A program made the translations under genes and the position numbers. A DNA stretch of 64,000 nt, taken from NCBI GenBank assembly GCA_963849065.1, contig CAWKFM010000004.1, positions 815,046 through 879,045 of the forward strand, written 5' to 3'. Origin of the DNA: TOLSYN sp963849065. Lineage in GTDB: Bacteria > Acidobacteriota > Terriglobia > Terriglobales > Acidobacteriaceae. Positions within the stretch are counted from its first letter, which is position 1, and the number at the start of each line of letters is the position of its first letter. The notes under the pieces are model-generated. The model was not told the DNA's origin. It did no database searches and saw only the letters and a program-made list of their open reading frames with translations. Of the stretch, positions 26,443 to 35,600 are shown one piece after another.

Positions 26443-26721
26443 GGTCTATCGCCTATCCTTTTCCGCGTGCGTGGACCGCTCACTCACCGGAGCAACAATC
26501 TTAGGAACATAGCGATACTATGACAGATATATATATTATGTCTAGTACAAATATGCCGGATATAGAAAAGAAGTCGGGTGGGACCTTGCTGCGTGGAAAA
26601 GACCTGGAAAGCTAGACAAGGGGGATGGGTGATGCGAGGCGAGAACGTCGGAGGTTCCAAAAGCAGTGAACCGCCTGGAGAGGCCACGCCCGAAGGCATG
26701 CCTCTCCAGACAGATCGGTTT

Positions 26722-29226
26722 TTACTGAACCGTGACCATGATGGTCACTGGTGCCGGATTTGTCACCGTGCCTGTTCCCGTGGGAGTCACGGTGACGGTA
26801 TAGGTCCGCGCGGGCTTTGTTGAGGGTGCAGCCCCGCTGCAGGCCATCGAGAAGCCGGCCAGCATGATTGCCGTTGCCGTCAGCAGGACAGCCAGCGTCC
26901 TTCTCCGGCGAACCGTAAACGGTGCGCCAAGCAGGACCGCGCCAAACATCACCGCGCCACCGCTCATCCACGGAGCCACAGGAACGTGACTTGCTGCATT
27001 CGCATTGGCCGTGATCGTCAGCACGGAGGATCCGGCTCCGCCACTGGTGAGTGTGACAGAAGGCGCGCTCGCAGAAACACTCGACGCCGCGCCATCGGTC
27101 GAGGTGACGCTGGTCGCAAAGGAAACCGTCCCGACGTAGTTGGTCGAAGTCAATCCCAGCATGACGCTGGTGCTCCCGCTAACCGATTGCGTGCTCGAGG
27201 TGAGCGTGTACGCCACTATGGGCGCCGGGTTGACGGTCAGTGTAACCGTCGATTCGGCTGGGCTGTAATCGACTATGTCGGTCGGGGTGAAGGTCACTGA
27301 AAGCGTCTGCATCCCTGCTGCGAGCACCGTACCCGCCGCCGGAGTGTAGGCAAAGGTGCCGGGTACGCTGGCTGTGGCATCCAACTGCGTCGTGCTCAGC
27401 GGTGTGCCGTAGGTAATTGCCGCTGGCGTTGCCCACTTAATTGTAGGAGTCAGCTGGTCAATGGTGTAGCTGACGCTGCCGAAAGCGCTGTTAAAATTTG
27501 AATCCCCGGCATAGGTCGCAGCAATGGAGTACGACCCGGCTGGCATCCCTCCGAGCCCGCTCACACTGAAGGCACCTGACGCATTCACGTTGCCGGAGCC
27601 CCACGCAGTCCCGTTGTAGGTGATGCTCATCAGGCCAGTCGCGCCGGCCGAGGTCTGTCCGGTACAGGTTGTCGCGCTGCTCCCGAATCTTCCCACGGAG
27701 GGCGCGCACGTCACCGCAACCGCCGTCGTCGGGAGTGTCAACATAGGCATAATTTCCACGTAGGATGGAGACAGGCCGGTTGTGATTGCGACCGCTGGAA
27801 TTCCGACGTTGTAGAAGTCGCCTGTTGCGCCCAACTCTGATGCGGGTACCGGAGAGGCAGCAACTGACCTCGCTGCGGCGAAGGTGGCGTTTCCATTGCC
27901 CGCCAGACCATAGGCTGCGGTCTCACCAATATCCGCATAGTCAAGATTTCCATCCCCATTGAAGTCTGCGATTAACGATGGTGTCGCTGCATAAGAAACA
28001 GCCGGGCCAAAGGAGGCGATGGCGGTACCGTTATTCAGAAGGAACCCGTACTGGCCCGAAGCTCCGGTGATGACATCGGGATACCCAACATTTCGGAAAT
28101 CTCCTACTGCAATCGGTCCAAAAGCGGGCGCATCGGTAAACGTGGGCGCGCCGGCGTTGGTAAACGTGCCACTTCCCGTTCCGAGGAAAGTGCAGGCGTT
28201 TGCATCGGAGCCGTTATAACCCGCAACAAAGAGGTCCGGCTTGCCGTCGCCATTGAAATCGGCCAATGCAAACCCGCCAATACCTGGGACGCCAGAGCCA
28301 CACGGCCCAGGCGTCCCAGTGCTTGTGCTCGGACCCGCCGTAAAGGTCCCGGTTCCAGAACCGATCAGGGTGTAGATATCGTTAGATAAATCGCAGGTCT
28401 CGACGATGTCAGGTTTGCCGTCACCATTCACATCAGCAAAGGCAGCGGTGAAACGCGCATCTGAGCCCGCGCACGGAGTGGATGGCAGGGTAGTGCCTGC
28501 GCTGAAGGTGCCGTTGCCGGCTCCCAAATACACCTGCCCGGAATACGCGTTGACCAAGTCCAGATTGCCATCCCTGTTGATATCGGCAACCATCCAGTGG
28601 TTGCCATCATTGACAGGTAGGCTGACCCCTGCGGTGAACGTGTTGCTACTGCTTCCCAAGAAAATCTGAAGAGTGCCGAGTACGTCGTCATACACGGCTA
28701 GATCGACATACCCATCGTTATTAAAATCCCCAGCATAGATCGCGCCGGCGTTTGATCCTCCGCTCAGAAACTCCACTGGGCTGGTATCTGGATCAATGCC
28801 GGTCACCGTCACGGCTGTAGCGCTAGACGAACTGGTCGCATACGTGTTGTTGACCTGGAAAACGGCCTTCACGTTGGTGGTGCCTACAGGTAGCGCCCGG
28901 CGAAGGGTCGCCGTGCCGCTGCTGGTCACCCACACAGTTCCGAGCAGCGCGCTATTGTCGCAGTAGGTCGCACTGGCATTGCAAAACTTCATCTGCCCGG
29001 CAGTCAGCGGCACTCCGCCCGAGGTCACGGTCGCGGTGAGCGTGATCACCGAGCCCGCCGTTGCGCTCCCCGGCGAGACGTCCAGAGTGGTGGCCGTGCT
29101 ATTCGCAGCCAGCGCCGCGGTGGAAAGAAGAAGGATGCTCATTATCAAGAGCACCGGGATCAAGGAAAGAGGCGAAAGACTCCGAAGGATGTTCTTCTGT
29201 GTTTTGGGACTGTGGGCAAAAGTCAT
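26722..29226 (-). CDS. Secreted FG-GAP/VCBS plus Ig-like repeat protein with C-terminal membrane anchor
   Basis: 834 residues. The N-terminal signal is hydrophobic (LIPVLLIMSILLLSTAALAA), and the same Ig-like and FG-GAP arrangement as the downstream paralogue follows. After the Ig modules comes a bacterial anchor region (AVMFGAVLLGAPFTVRRRRT), then a second hydrophobic segment with MACSG and a Thr-rich tail. AAGGAAG precedes the ATG. The 279-bp gap before the next gene contains an AT-rich patch near 26515-26570 that probably holds the paralogue's promoter. The beta-propeller-like array suggests surface binding; no enzyme signature is seen. Confidence 0.87.
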   Translation of the reverse strand: MTFAHSPKTQKNILRSLSPLSLIPVLLIMSILLLSTAALAANSTATTLDVSPGSATAGSVITLTATVTSGGVPLTAGQMKFCNASATYCDNSALLGTVWVTSSGTATLRRALPVGTTNVKAVFQVNNTYATSSSSATAVTVTGIDPDTSPVEFLSGGSNAGAIYAGDFNNDGYVDLAVYDDVLGTLQIFLGSSSNTFTAGVSLPVNDGNHWMVADINRDGNLDLVNAYSGQVYLGAGNGTFSAGTTLPSTPCAGSDARFTAAFADVNGDGKPDIVETCDLSNDIYTLIGSGTGTFTAGPSTSTGTPGPCGSGVPGIGGFALADFNGDGKPDLFVAGYNGSDANACTFLGTGSGTFTNAGAPTFTDAPAFGPIAVGDFRNVGYPDVITGASGQYGFLLNNGTAIASFGPAVSYAATPSLIADFNGDGNLDYADIGETAAYGLAGNGNATFAAARSVAASPVPASELGATGDFYNVGIPAVAITTGLSPSYVEIMPMLTLPTTAVAVTCAPSVGRFGSSATTCTGQTSAGATGLMSITYNGTAWGSGNVNASGAFSVSGLGGMPAGSYSIAATYAGDSNFNSAFGSVSYTIDQLTPTIKWATPAAITYGTPLSTTQLDATASVPGTFAYTPAAGTVLAAGMQTLSVTFTPTDIVDYSPAESTVTLTVNPAPIVAYTLTSSTQSVSGSTSVMLGLTSTNYVGTVSFATSVTSTDGAASSVSASAPSVTLTSGGAGSSVLTITANANAASHVPVAPWMSGGAVMFGAVLLGAPFTVRRRRTLAVLLTATAIMLAGFSMACSGAAPSTKPARTYTVTVTPTGTGTVTNPAPVTIMVTVQ

Positions 29227-29403
29227 GATGTAACTTCCTTAAAATCAGTCGATAAGACTGGGCTGGAGATGCGCAAAACAAACCCAAGAAGGAGATTGAC
29301 TACGCACGAACGGTTTTATGGATTGAGCGGTTGAACAAACAGCCCACAAAGGAATGGCTGAATCGCCAGTGCGGCAGTGAAGGGATCAGTGCTCGACAAA
29401 CGT

Positions 29404-30702
29404 CTACGGCGAACCGGTCTCAAGCACGTCCTGCTGGGCCGCACTTTCCCGGTCGATTCTGTTGGCCTCTTCGATGGAAATCGGTAGCGCCGGAATGGCG
29501 TCCTGCGCCAGATCCCAGCGCCAGGTCAGATATTTGCTCTTTGCCGCCTGCTCATCGAGGTGCTTGTAATACGCTTCGTCAGCGCCCTCGTGAACGACAT
29601 AGAGGGCGGTTGTCTTTGGCGCGGCATCCCTCAAAACGACCGAAGGCTGCGGATAGTTGGACGGAGTGTTGAAACGAAGCATCTTGTCGAAGCGCCGGTG
29701 GCCAGCCGTGAGCGCGTCGATGATTTGTTTCTCGTACATGTCCTCGAAGGGGAGCCAATTCTCGTCGACCATCATCACGTCCATCTTCTTGAGCGATGCA
29801 ATGCCCAGATCGCTGAAGCTGAATGTGCCGATGGTCATCAGGTGGAAATTGGGATGGGCCCGCAACATATCAAACTCTCCACTGAACGCCTTCGAGAAGC
29901 GCTTGAGGATGGAATCGTCCATGAGCAGCGGAAAGTCCGGCATGTGTTTGGCGATGAAGTTGTGGCCATACTGGGTGTGCTGGAGCTCTTTGTATTCCGC
30001 TATCAGGAGCATGAGCCGCTTCTTGCCCGATTCCCCGGATGCAATCTTGGAAAGTGTTGCCAACCGGCGCGCGGCGATGTCGTCTTTTGCCTCAACCCTG
30101 AAAGGTTCAGGGACGAAGAGGATATCCGCCAAAGGGAGCCCCTTCGTGGTCTTGTCCCTCACCGCGGCATGAATGCGATTCCAGATCGTCCACCAGTTAC
30201 GTTTTCCGGCAAACCCCGGAGCCCATTGATTCAACTCGGCCTGGTGCCAGAGATAGTGCAAGGTTGCGCGCAGAGATAGCTTGCGGCCATCGGAAGCCAC
30301 CTCGGTCTTGTCTGAGTCACCGGCGACAGTTGGAGCGCGCCCGCCGCCATCGGTTAGGCTGAAGTCCAGTTTGAGGGTCGTGACTCCATCCGGACCTTCC
30401 TGAATTGCCGATCCGAGTACCGCGCCGTAGCCGGTCATTTCCGGGGGTAGTTCATAGGAATCGCACTCGGCTGTGTGCTCCTGAGCGCTGTTTGGCATGC
30501 GCTTGCAGAGGTAGGTGTCCCCAAGGCGAGAGATGTACATCGGGATGCCTTCGTCCTGCTCGTGGCCCGCCTCGGAACGCCGGCAGAGACAGCGTGGTCT
30601 CACTTCCTCGATATTGGGAGAGTTGTACGCCTGGGCGAGCGCTACAGGAAACGCCGGGTCAGCGGAATCTACCTCAAAATTGGCGATCTTGTACCGAGCC
30701 AT
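29404..30702 (-). CDS. DUF1173-family protein
   Basis: 432 residues, no membrane segment. It contains RPRCLCRRSE, then GIPMYISRLGDTYLCKRMPN and CDSYELPPEM, a Cys-containing N-terminal block that I recognise from DUF1173 proteins of plasmids and integrative elements. The middle (LRATLHYLWHQAELNQWAPG) is also typical. The role of the family is unknown. The ATG at 30702 follows GGAGAGG and is preferred over a start 13 codons upstream. It stands alone on the minus strand, divergent from the accessory genes at 31146. Confidence 0.8.
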   Translation of the reverse strand: MARYKIANFEVDSADPAFPVALAQAYNSPNIEEVRPRCLCRRSEAGHEQDEGIPMYISRLGDTYLCKRMPNSAQEHTAECDSYELPPEMTGYGAVLGSAIQEGPDGVTTLKLDFSLTDGGGRAPTVAGDSDKTEVASDGRKLSLRATLHYLWHQAELNQWAPGFAGKRNWWTIWNRIHAAVRDKTTKGLPLADILFVPEPFRVEAKDDIAARRLATLSKIASGESGKKRLMLLIAEYKELQHTQYGHNFIAKHMPDFPLLMDDSILKRFSKAFSGEFDMLRAHPNFHLMTIGTFSFSDLGIASLKKMDVMMVDENWLPFEDMYEKQIIDALTAGHRRFDKMLRFNTPSNYPQPSVVLRDAAPKTTALYVVHEGADEAYYKHLDEQAAKSKYLTWRWDLAQDAIPALPISIEEANRIDRESAAQQDVLETGSP

Positions 30703-31145
30703 GGCGATGCCTCTCCATATATATAATTGTAATATCAACACTATTATATATATTTACAGAAAAGCAAGAGAATCGATTAATCGCTTCGAGTCTGCCCGGC
30801 ACAAATCAGATTTGATCGGTTCTATTCGGGGAGGATTTGTCCTGCGGCGCCATCTGGGGAGTCGTTGGCTGCACTGCTTGCTCGGATGGTTTCGTATAGT
30901 GCTGGCGGCATCGGAAAGCTGCCGCCCAGCGCATGGTTATGTTGCCAGGGGCGTCATTCCGGTGAAAGGTTTAACATGCCACTGGATGCAATCGAGTTCT
31001 GCCACTCTCGGGATGTTATCTACGTAGTAAATGACGGGTAGGCGACCATTCAGGAACAATTTTCCTTTCCGATGTTGTCTGGCGTATGTAATCGTGTATA
31101 GGTCAGAAACCGTCTTCTGTGCTTCTGCGTCGGAGGAATCAAATA
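30703..31145. other. 443-bp divergent intergenic region
   Basis: AT-rich near 30715-30785 (runs of TATATA), which suits the promoter of the DUF1173 gene. Nearer 31146 there is GGAGGA for the plus-strand gene. An antisense frame over 30937-31305 has no ribosome site or family and overlaps the next gene, so I do not call it. Confidence 0.5.
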
Positions 31146-32390
31146 ATGTCCTCAAACAACGAAATTTTGCCAGTTCTGATAGGAGGTAGCGCACTCGCTG
31201 CCTTTCCCTCCATTTCAGCCACGGAATCAGCGTTCCTAAAGCAAGCAGCAGGCCTCTTTGCAGACGAATATTACGACCATGCTCTATTAGATATATGGAA
31301 CGCATCTGTGGCCAACCTGCGACGCCGCGTGGAGGCCTATAGCACTGAGCTTTTCATCTCGGTCGTGAAGGATGAACCCGGCCGAAAGAAATTCAATTCC
31401 GATGGTGAATCTCTCAGCGAGCGTTGGTCGGGTGTTGACGATTTAGTGCTAATCGAAGGCTCTGCACGGCTCGGCCTGTTGAATAAGAAAGCCGCCAAAG
31501 CGTTAGAGATGATCAATTGGATGCGAAATCACGCCTCGCCTGCACACGGCACCGATCAAGCAGTTGAAAGAGAAGATGTAATAGCTCTTGTACTCTTGCT
31601 GCAAAAGAACCTCTTCGAGTACCCGCTTCCGGACCCTGGTCATTCTGTCGCGGGAATATTCGAGCCGATAAAGAAGAAACTGCTCGACGAAGCCGGTCTT
31701 GACCTACTGCGGGCCGAAATCAATGGCCTCCGTAAAACCGATGTTCGCACCGCATTTGGCTTCATGTTGGATGTCATAAGCGATGGGAGTACACCCGCAA
31801 TCGAGAATGCAAGGGAGCTGTTTCCCTCAATATGGGAAAAAAGCAGCGAGGATCTTAAAAAAACCGCCGGTCTGAAGTATCACGCTCTTGTCGTCGAAGG
31901 TGGCCCCTCATCGACGGATGCGAAAACGCGACTGCTCGAGACACTAGTTGTGGTGGATGGCATCGCATATATTCCGGAGGGGGCGAGGGCGACCATTTAC
32001 AAACGAGCCGCTCAGGCGCTAGCGAAAGCTAAGGATTCTTCCTATGGATGGGACGATGAGAATAAAGCGGCAAGATCGCTAGCGCAATTCGGACCACATG
32101 TTCCAAAGATTGCGTTTGACGAAGTGTATCAGGAGATACTAGCAGTGTGGTGCGGCAATTTTTGGGGTAGTTCAAACGCGGACATCATACTTGATGACTT
32201 CATAGCTAGGCTGGATACGCAGGATTTAAGGAGGGTCGTTGAGCTCTTCGTCAGCAATGACAGAGTTCGTTCCGAACTGTTTCAGAGCAAGCCTAACAGC
32301 AAGGCTAAGGCGCTTCTGGAGCGGATAAAAGGAGCCTTTACACTTGAATCACACAAGAATGAGGTCGACGTGGCGATTGCCTCCCTCTAG
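31146..32390 (+). CDS. Hypothetical protein with HEPN-like Rx6H motif (putative abortive-infection type)
   Basis: 414 residues, soluble and mostly helical. The ATG at 31146 follows GTCGGAGGA. In the N-terminal third, EMINWMRNHASPAHGTD carries R127-x6-H134 within a helical context, the spacing seen in HEPN ribonuclease motifs (Rx4-6H). The C-terminal two thirds are helical (for example FGFMLDVISDGSTPAIENAR) and match nothing I know. The DNA is less GC-rich than the flanking backbone. A cyclase-like gene and a TIR gene follow on the same strand at about 200-bp gaps. An RNase role is only a hypothesis from the motif and setting. Confidence 0.7.
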   Translation: MSSNNEILPVLIGGSALAAFPSISATESAFLKQAAGLFADEYYDHALLDIWNASVANLRRRVEAYSTELFISVVKDEPGRKKFNSDGESLSERWSGVDDLVLIEGSARLGLLNKKAAKALEMINWMRNHASPAHGTDQAVEREDVIALVLLLQKNLFEYPLPDPGHSVAGIFEPIKKKLLDEAGLDLLRAEINGLRKTDVRTAFGFMLDVISDGSTPAIENARELFPSIWEKSSEDLKKTAGLKYHALVVEGGPSSTDAKTRLLETLVVVDGIAYIPEGARATIYKRAAQALAKAKDSSYGWDDENKAARSLAQFGPHVPKIAFDEVYQEILAVWCGNFWGSSNADIILDDFIARLDTQDLRRVVELFVSNDRVRSELFQSKPNSKAKALLERIKGAFTLESHKNEVDVAIASL

Positions 32391-32456
32391 TGCACGCCTG
32401 TCCGTTAAACAGCAACACTGGATTGTCAGTCGCACACTGTCGGGTCGCGGACGGAT

Positions 32457-32498
32457 CACTGGCAATCCTTCCCCAATTCGGTAAGGGAAGAGTAGCCG
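32457..32498. repeat. 42-bp imperfect hairpin repeat, copy 1
   Basis: ACTGGC...CTTCCCC...GGAAG.GTAGCCG, closely matching copy 2 at 33472. It lies after the HEPN-like gene and before the cyclase-like gene. The stem is imperfect in this copy. Confidence 0.6.
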
Positions 32499-32598
32499 AC
32501 AAACCGGGACTACAGTTGCGGCAAGCGCGTTATCATGGTTTGTTCTCACAATAAGAGAGTTACAAGCTTAGGGCGACGGCGGTCGCAAAAGGGTGAAT

Positions 32599-33429
32599 AT
32601 GTTGGCGGAGCAAGAGAGAATCGACCTCGATCTCGTAAATGATTATCAAGAGAAGTATGTTGTTTTCCTTGACTTGCTAGGCTTCGGCGAACTCGTCAGG
32701 AAGGTCGGACAAGATGTCCTGGAACGTCATCGGGTTGTTGAAGCTCTCAAATTGGTTAATGGCACGCTTTGTCAGATGCCCGTTATCGATCTGCGGTTTA
32801 CCTGCTTTTCTGACTGCATTATTCTCTCTGCCGAGCACACGGCTAATGCGCTCTGGGAGATTTTCCGGTCCATCGAACTGCTGACTATTAACCTCTTGCA
32901 ATACGATATCTTAGTGCGCGGTGGATTGAGCGTAGGGCTGACTCATCACAGCAAAGATTTCGTATTCGGGACAGCTGTGTTAGAGGCATATGATCTAGAG
33001 AGAAAAAAAGAAAAGGCCAGCGGCCCGCTCGTTCTACTGTCGCCTGAAGTCGTGCAGGACGCGATGAAATTAGGACCTGACTTCGCACAGTGGATCAAAG
33101 AAGACGGACCGGACCGTCATTTTGTGCACTACCTCATGCGCTACGCGGAGTACACACCCGAACGGCAAGCCGGCAAAGTGCTCCTCGAACCTCCCGCCAA
33201 GAGAATCGTTTACTTTATTTGCCAAAGGCTCAACAATGACAAGGACGGCGTGCTTAAGAAAGCCCAGTGGTTTCAGACGTACTGGAATAGCGCCGTGGCC
33301 GAACGCGGCGTGCTGCCTCGGATCGAGGCGGGAGTAACTCTCAAAGAGCCTGAAGAAGGTCCGACAATCATCACCCGTCGCTTGCTGGCCCCAGTCATTG
33401 TTCGCCGAGATGCAGAGTCCCTCGGGTAA
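32599..33429 (+). CDS. Class III nucleotide-cyclase-like protein
   Basis: 276 residues. The order of motifs fits a compact class III cyclase fold: VVFLDLLGFGELV with Asp25 at the first metal position, FTCFSDCIILS with Asp72 at the second, then RGGLSVGLTHH and FGTAVLEAYDLE. The last matches the conserved glycine strand and the V.N.A..L helix. The substrate-specifying residues cannot be assigned by eye. The ATG at 32599 follows AAAGGG; a GTG at 32593 is possible. Hairpin repeats flank it on both sides, and a TIR gene follows. Cyclase plus TIR genes form Pycsar-type defence, but the TIR protein shows no obvious nucleotide-binding domain. Confidence 0.6.
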   Translation: MLAEQERIDLDLVNDYQEKYVVFLDLLGFGELVRKVGQDVLERHRVVEALKLVNGTLCQMPVIDLRFTCFSDCIILSAEHTANALWEIFRSIELLTINLLQYDILVRGGLSVGLTHHSKDFVFGTAVLEAYDLERKKEKASGPLVLLSPEVVQDAMKLGPDFAQWIKEDGPDRHFVHYLMRYAEYTPERQAGKVLLEPPAKRIVYFICQRLNNDKDGVLKKAQWFQTYWNSAVAERGVLPRIEAGVTLKEPEEGPTIITRRLLAPVIVRRDAESLG

Positions 33430-33471
33430 ATTTCGCGCACATGCGGCGCATTCCAGATATTACTCCCAATT

Positions 33472-33513
33472 TACTGGCTACTCTTCCCCTATCCGCTAAT
33501 GGAAGGGTAGCCG
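33472..33513. repeat. 42-bp hairpin repeat, copy 2
   Basis: The stem GGCTACTCTTCC (33476-33487) pairs with GGAAGGGTAGCC (33501-33512) with one G-U pair and a 13-nt loop. It matches copy 1 across loop and stem. It may act as a terminator or attenuator between the cyclase-like and TIR genes, or be a mobile repeat. Confidence 0.65.
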
Positions 33514-33627
33514 TTCTATTCACCAAAGATTGCACCATTCTGATCCCGGATGCCGCTCCACTCCACGGATTGGCCGCGTGAGATCACACGTTCACCTCGG
33601 GAATGATGAGGTGTAGCATTCCTAGTT

Positions 33628-34662
33628 ATGGACTCTACGCAAGTTCCTCGCCACTACAAGGTCGACGCTCCACTGCCAAAAACCCGCCGCGGTGCCCGCG
33701 ACGAAATCGAATATTGGGCAATTCATGTGAATGACGGACAACAGGGCTCGGAATACTGTCTGCAAGTCGAAAGTCGTCTGACCACTTTGCGGCATTTGGA
33801 GCAGGCCATGATGCATGACGAGAAAGCCAGCATTACAAACAATCACGAGCTTCCCGTGTTCATCTCACATAGCAGTCAGGACGAAGCCCTAGCTGCGGCT
33901 TTGATCGACCTGCTGGAATCGGCAATTGGCCTTGTTGCTAGTCAGATTCGTTGCAGCAGCGTGGATGGTTACCGATTACCAGTGGGCGTCAATTCAGAAG
34001 AAAGGCTCCGGGAAGAGGTGAACGCTGCAAAGGTGGTCATCGGCCTCGTCACACCAAACAGTCTGGGATCAGATTTCGTGATGTTTGAGCTCGGGGCACG
34101 TTGGGGCAGCAGCCGATTCATGGCTCCATTATTGGCCGGAGTGAAGGCTTCCGACCTGAAACAGCCCCTGAATCTCCTGAATACCCTTTCCGCTCATAAA
34201 GAATCTCAGCTTTGCCAGCTTGTTGAAGACATTGGTGCACAGCTTGGAGCGACGCTACAAAGCCCTGCGTCCTATTTGCGTAATGTCACGCTTGTAAAGC
34301 AATTGGCGGATGCGACCCGAAACACAGCGACGGAGCAGGCTGCACAAATGGTGGCGGCGCTTCAGCAAGAGAACAGCCTGCTCGTCGGTGAGAATGCCCA
34401 ATTGACGGAGAAGTTGCGATTCAGGAGCTCAGTGCAGAGAATCGCCGGGCACAGCTACGCTGATGGGGACAACGAAGAGATTTGTTCCAGATGCGCAGAA
34501 GTTGACTTACAACCGGTTCACCTCCTCGATCTGAATATCGATGGTCGAGGCAAAATGGCTACTTGTCCACAATGCAAGACTGCCTCGGGCAGCCCTGCGC
34601 CGCCGATCTCAAGGAAAAGGGCAGAAGAGATTGCTCGAAAACGGGCCGAGCAATCCTCATAA
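33628..34662 (+). CDS. TIR-domain protein with C-terminal zinc ribbon
   Basis: 344 residues. After about 73 residues without known fold comes a TIR domain: LPVFISHSSQDEALAAAL, then VVIGLVTPNSLGSDFVMFEL with Glu154 at the position of the catalytic NADase glutamate. A coiled coil (about residues 235-265, AQMVAALQQENSLL) and a CxxC...CxxC zinc ribbon (ICSRC, then CPQC) follow, with a basic tail. Bacterial TIR effectors deplete NAD+ or make signalling nucleotides; the retained glutamate suggests activity. The start lacks a strong ribosome site, so a later ATG (61 or 62) is possible. It may be the effector for the cyclase-like gene upstream. Confidence 0.82.
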   Translation: MDSTQVPRHYKVDAPLPKTRRGARDEIEYWAIHVNDGQQGSEYCLQVESRLTTLRHLEQAMMHDEKASITNNHELPVFISHSSQDEALAAALIDLLESAIGLVASQIRCSSVDGYRLPVGVNSEERLREEVNAAKVVIGLVTPNSLGSDFVMFELGARWGSSRFMAPLLAGVKASDLKQPLNLLNTLSAHKESQLCQLVEDIGAQLGATLQSPASYLRNVTLVKQLADATRNTATEQAAQMVAALQQENSLLVGENAQLTEKLRFRSSVQRIAGHSYADGDNEEICSRCAEVDLQPVHLLDLNIDGRGKMATCPQCKTASGSPAPPISRKRAEEIARKRAEQSS

Positions 34663-34899
34663 GATTCTGAGTTTCGGTGGCAAACCGGCCAATTGAAGCG
34701 CCGCTGTCAGATCACGGGCTACACGTCAACACCAATTAGTAAACTTTCCGACAAGCCTTCGGCGTGGATGATACTTTCCCAGCCTGACACTGCTGGTGGC
34801 AGCATCACGGTGCGCTCCCTGGCAGCATAAAATCTAGCATTGGGCGGCAGCACGGCGCTGCAATGGGTGGCAGCACTGCTTGCCGTCAGCATGGAGCGC

Positions 34900-35574
34900 T
34901 CAGCGCCCAAGCAACACGGGTTCCGCGCACGCCGCATCATCGTTCCTCACCAAGTTCACCCGGCGGCTAACTTGGTACCGTCGCATCAGGCCGGGATTGA
35001 AGGGCTTCAATAGGTCACAAATAGTGTCCGTCTTCTGATAGCCGGGGTCGAGCCAGAGGTCGTAAGTGTCGTCGGGCAGGATGACGGGCATGCGGTCGTG
35101 GACGTCGGCACAGAGTGCGTTCGGCGTCGTGGTGATAATGGAACAAGTCTCAACCATGTTCCCTTCGGGATTCTTCCACTGCTCCCAGATTCCGGCGAAT
35201 GCGAAGATCGATTCGTCGGCCATGGTGAAACAGAACGGGGTTTTCGTCTTCCCATTCTTCGCCCACTCGTAAAAGCCGTCCCCTGGAATCAGGCAGCGCC
35301 GTTTCTTCAACGCCTCGCGAAACGCTGGTTTTAAGACCACGGTCTCAGCACGGGCATTGATCATCTTGTAGCCAATGCTGGCGTCCTTTGCCCAGAATGG
35401 AATCAACCCCCAGCGCATCTTCGAACCGATACGTCTAGGTTCCTCGGGATGTTGGCGGATCACCGGGATGTTCTGAGCAGGAGCGATGTTGAAGCGCGGA
35501 GCCCAGTCCTCGGGCTCGATGTCGAAGCGTCCGGCGAGCTTATCGACGCGGGTGAGACGGTAGCGTCCGCACAT
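34900..35574 (-). CDS. yedK: SRAP-domain protein (YedK/HMCES-type abasic-site sensor)
   Basis: 224 residues. Mature Cys2 (MCGRYRL) is the nucleophile that crosslinks to abasic sites in single-stranded DNA. NIAPAQNIPVI, MRWGLIPFWAKD, GDGFYEW and DVHDRMPVIL supply the other conserved active-site groups. I chose the ATG at 35574, because only this start puts Cys at position 2. A truncated close copy lies at 36894-37040, beside a Y-family polymerase, and SRAP genes are often found with SOS polymerases. A downstream overlap of only 26 bp separates it from the NAD-binding gene. Confidence 0.92.
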   Translation of the reverse strand: MCGRYRLTRVDKLAGRFDIEPEDWAPRFNIAPAQNIPVIRQHPEEPRRIGSKMRWGLIPFWAKDASIGYKMINARAETVVLKPAFREALKKRRCLIPGDGFYEWAKNGKTKTPFCFTMADESIFAFAGIWEQWKNPEGNMVETCSIITTTPNALCADVHDRMPVILPDDTYDLWLDPGYQKTDTICDLLKPFNPGLMRRYQVSRRVNLVRNDDAACAEPVLLGR

Positions 35575-35600
35575 GGGGAAGAAGTATAGCTGAAGGGGCT

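Noticed and set aside
22900..29200. Repeated DNA in the three surface-protein genes as a CRISPR or other direct-repeat array
   Set aside because: The repetition follows Ig, MBG and FG-GAP protein modules and gene duplication; there are no short regular repeats with unique spacers. No CRISPR array was seen anywhere in the window.
30937..31305. Minus-strand frame of 122 codons across the start of the HEPN-like gene
   Set aside because: No ribosome site or family, and it overlaps a better supported gene.
32599..34662. A canonical Pycsar operon
   Set aside because: The TIR protein shows no recognisable cyclic-nucleotide-binding domain and the genes are about 200 bp apart, so I keep it as a variant hypothesis only.
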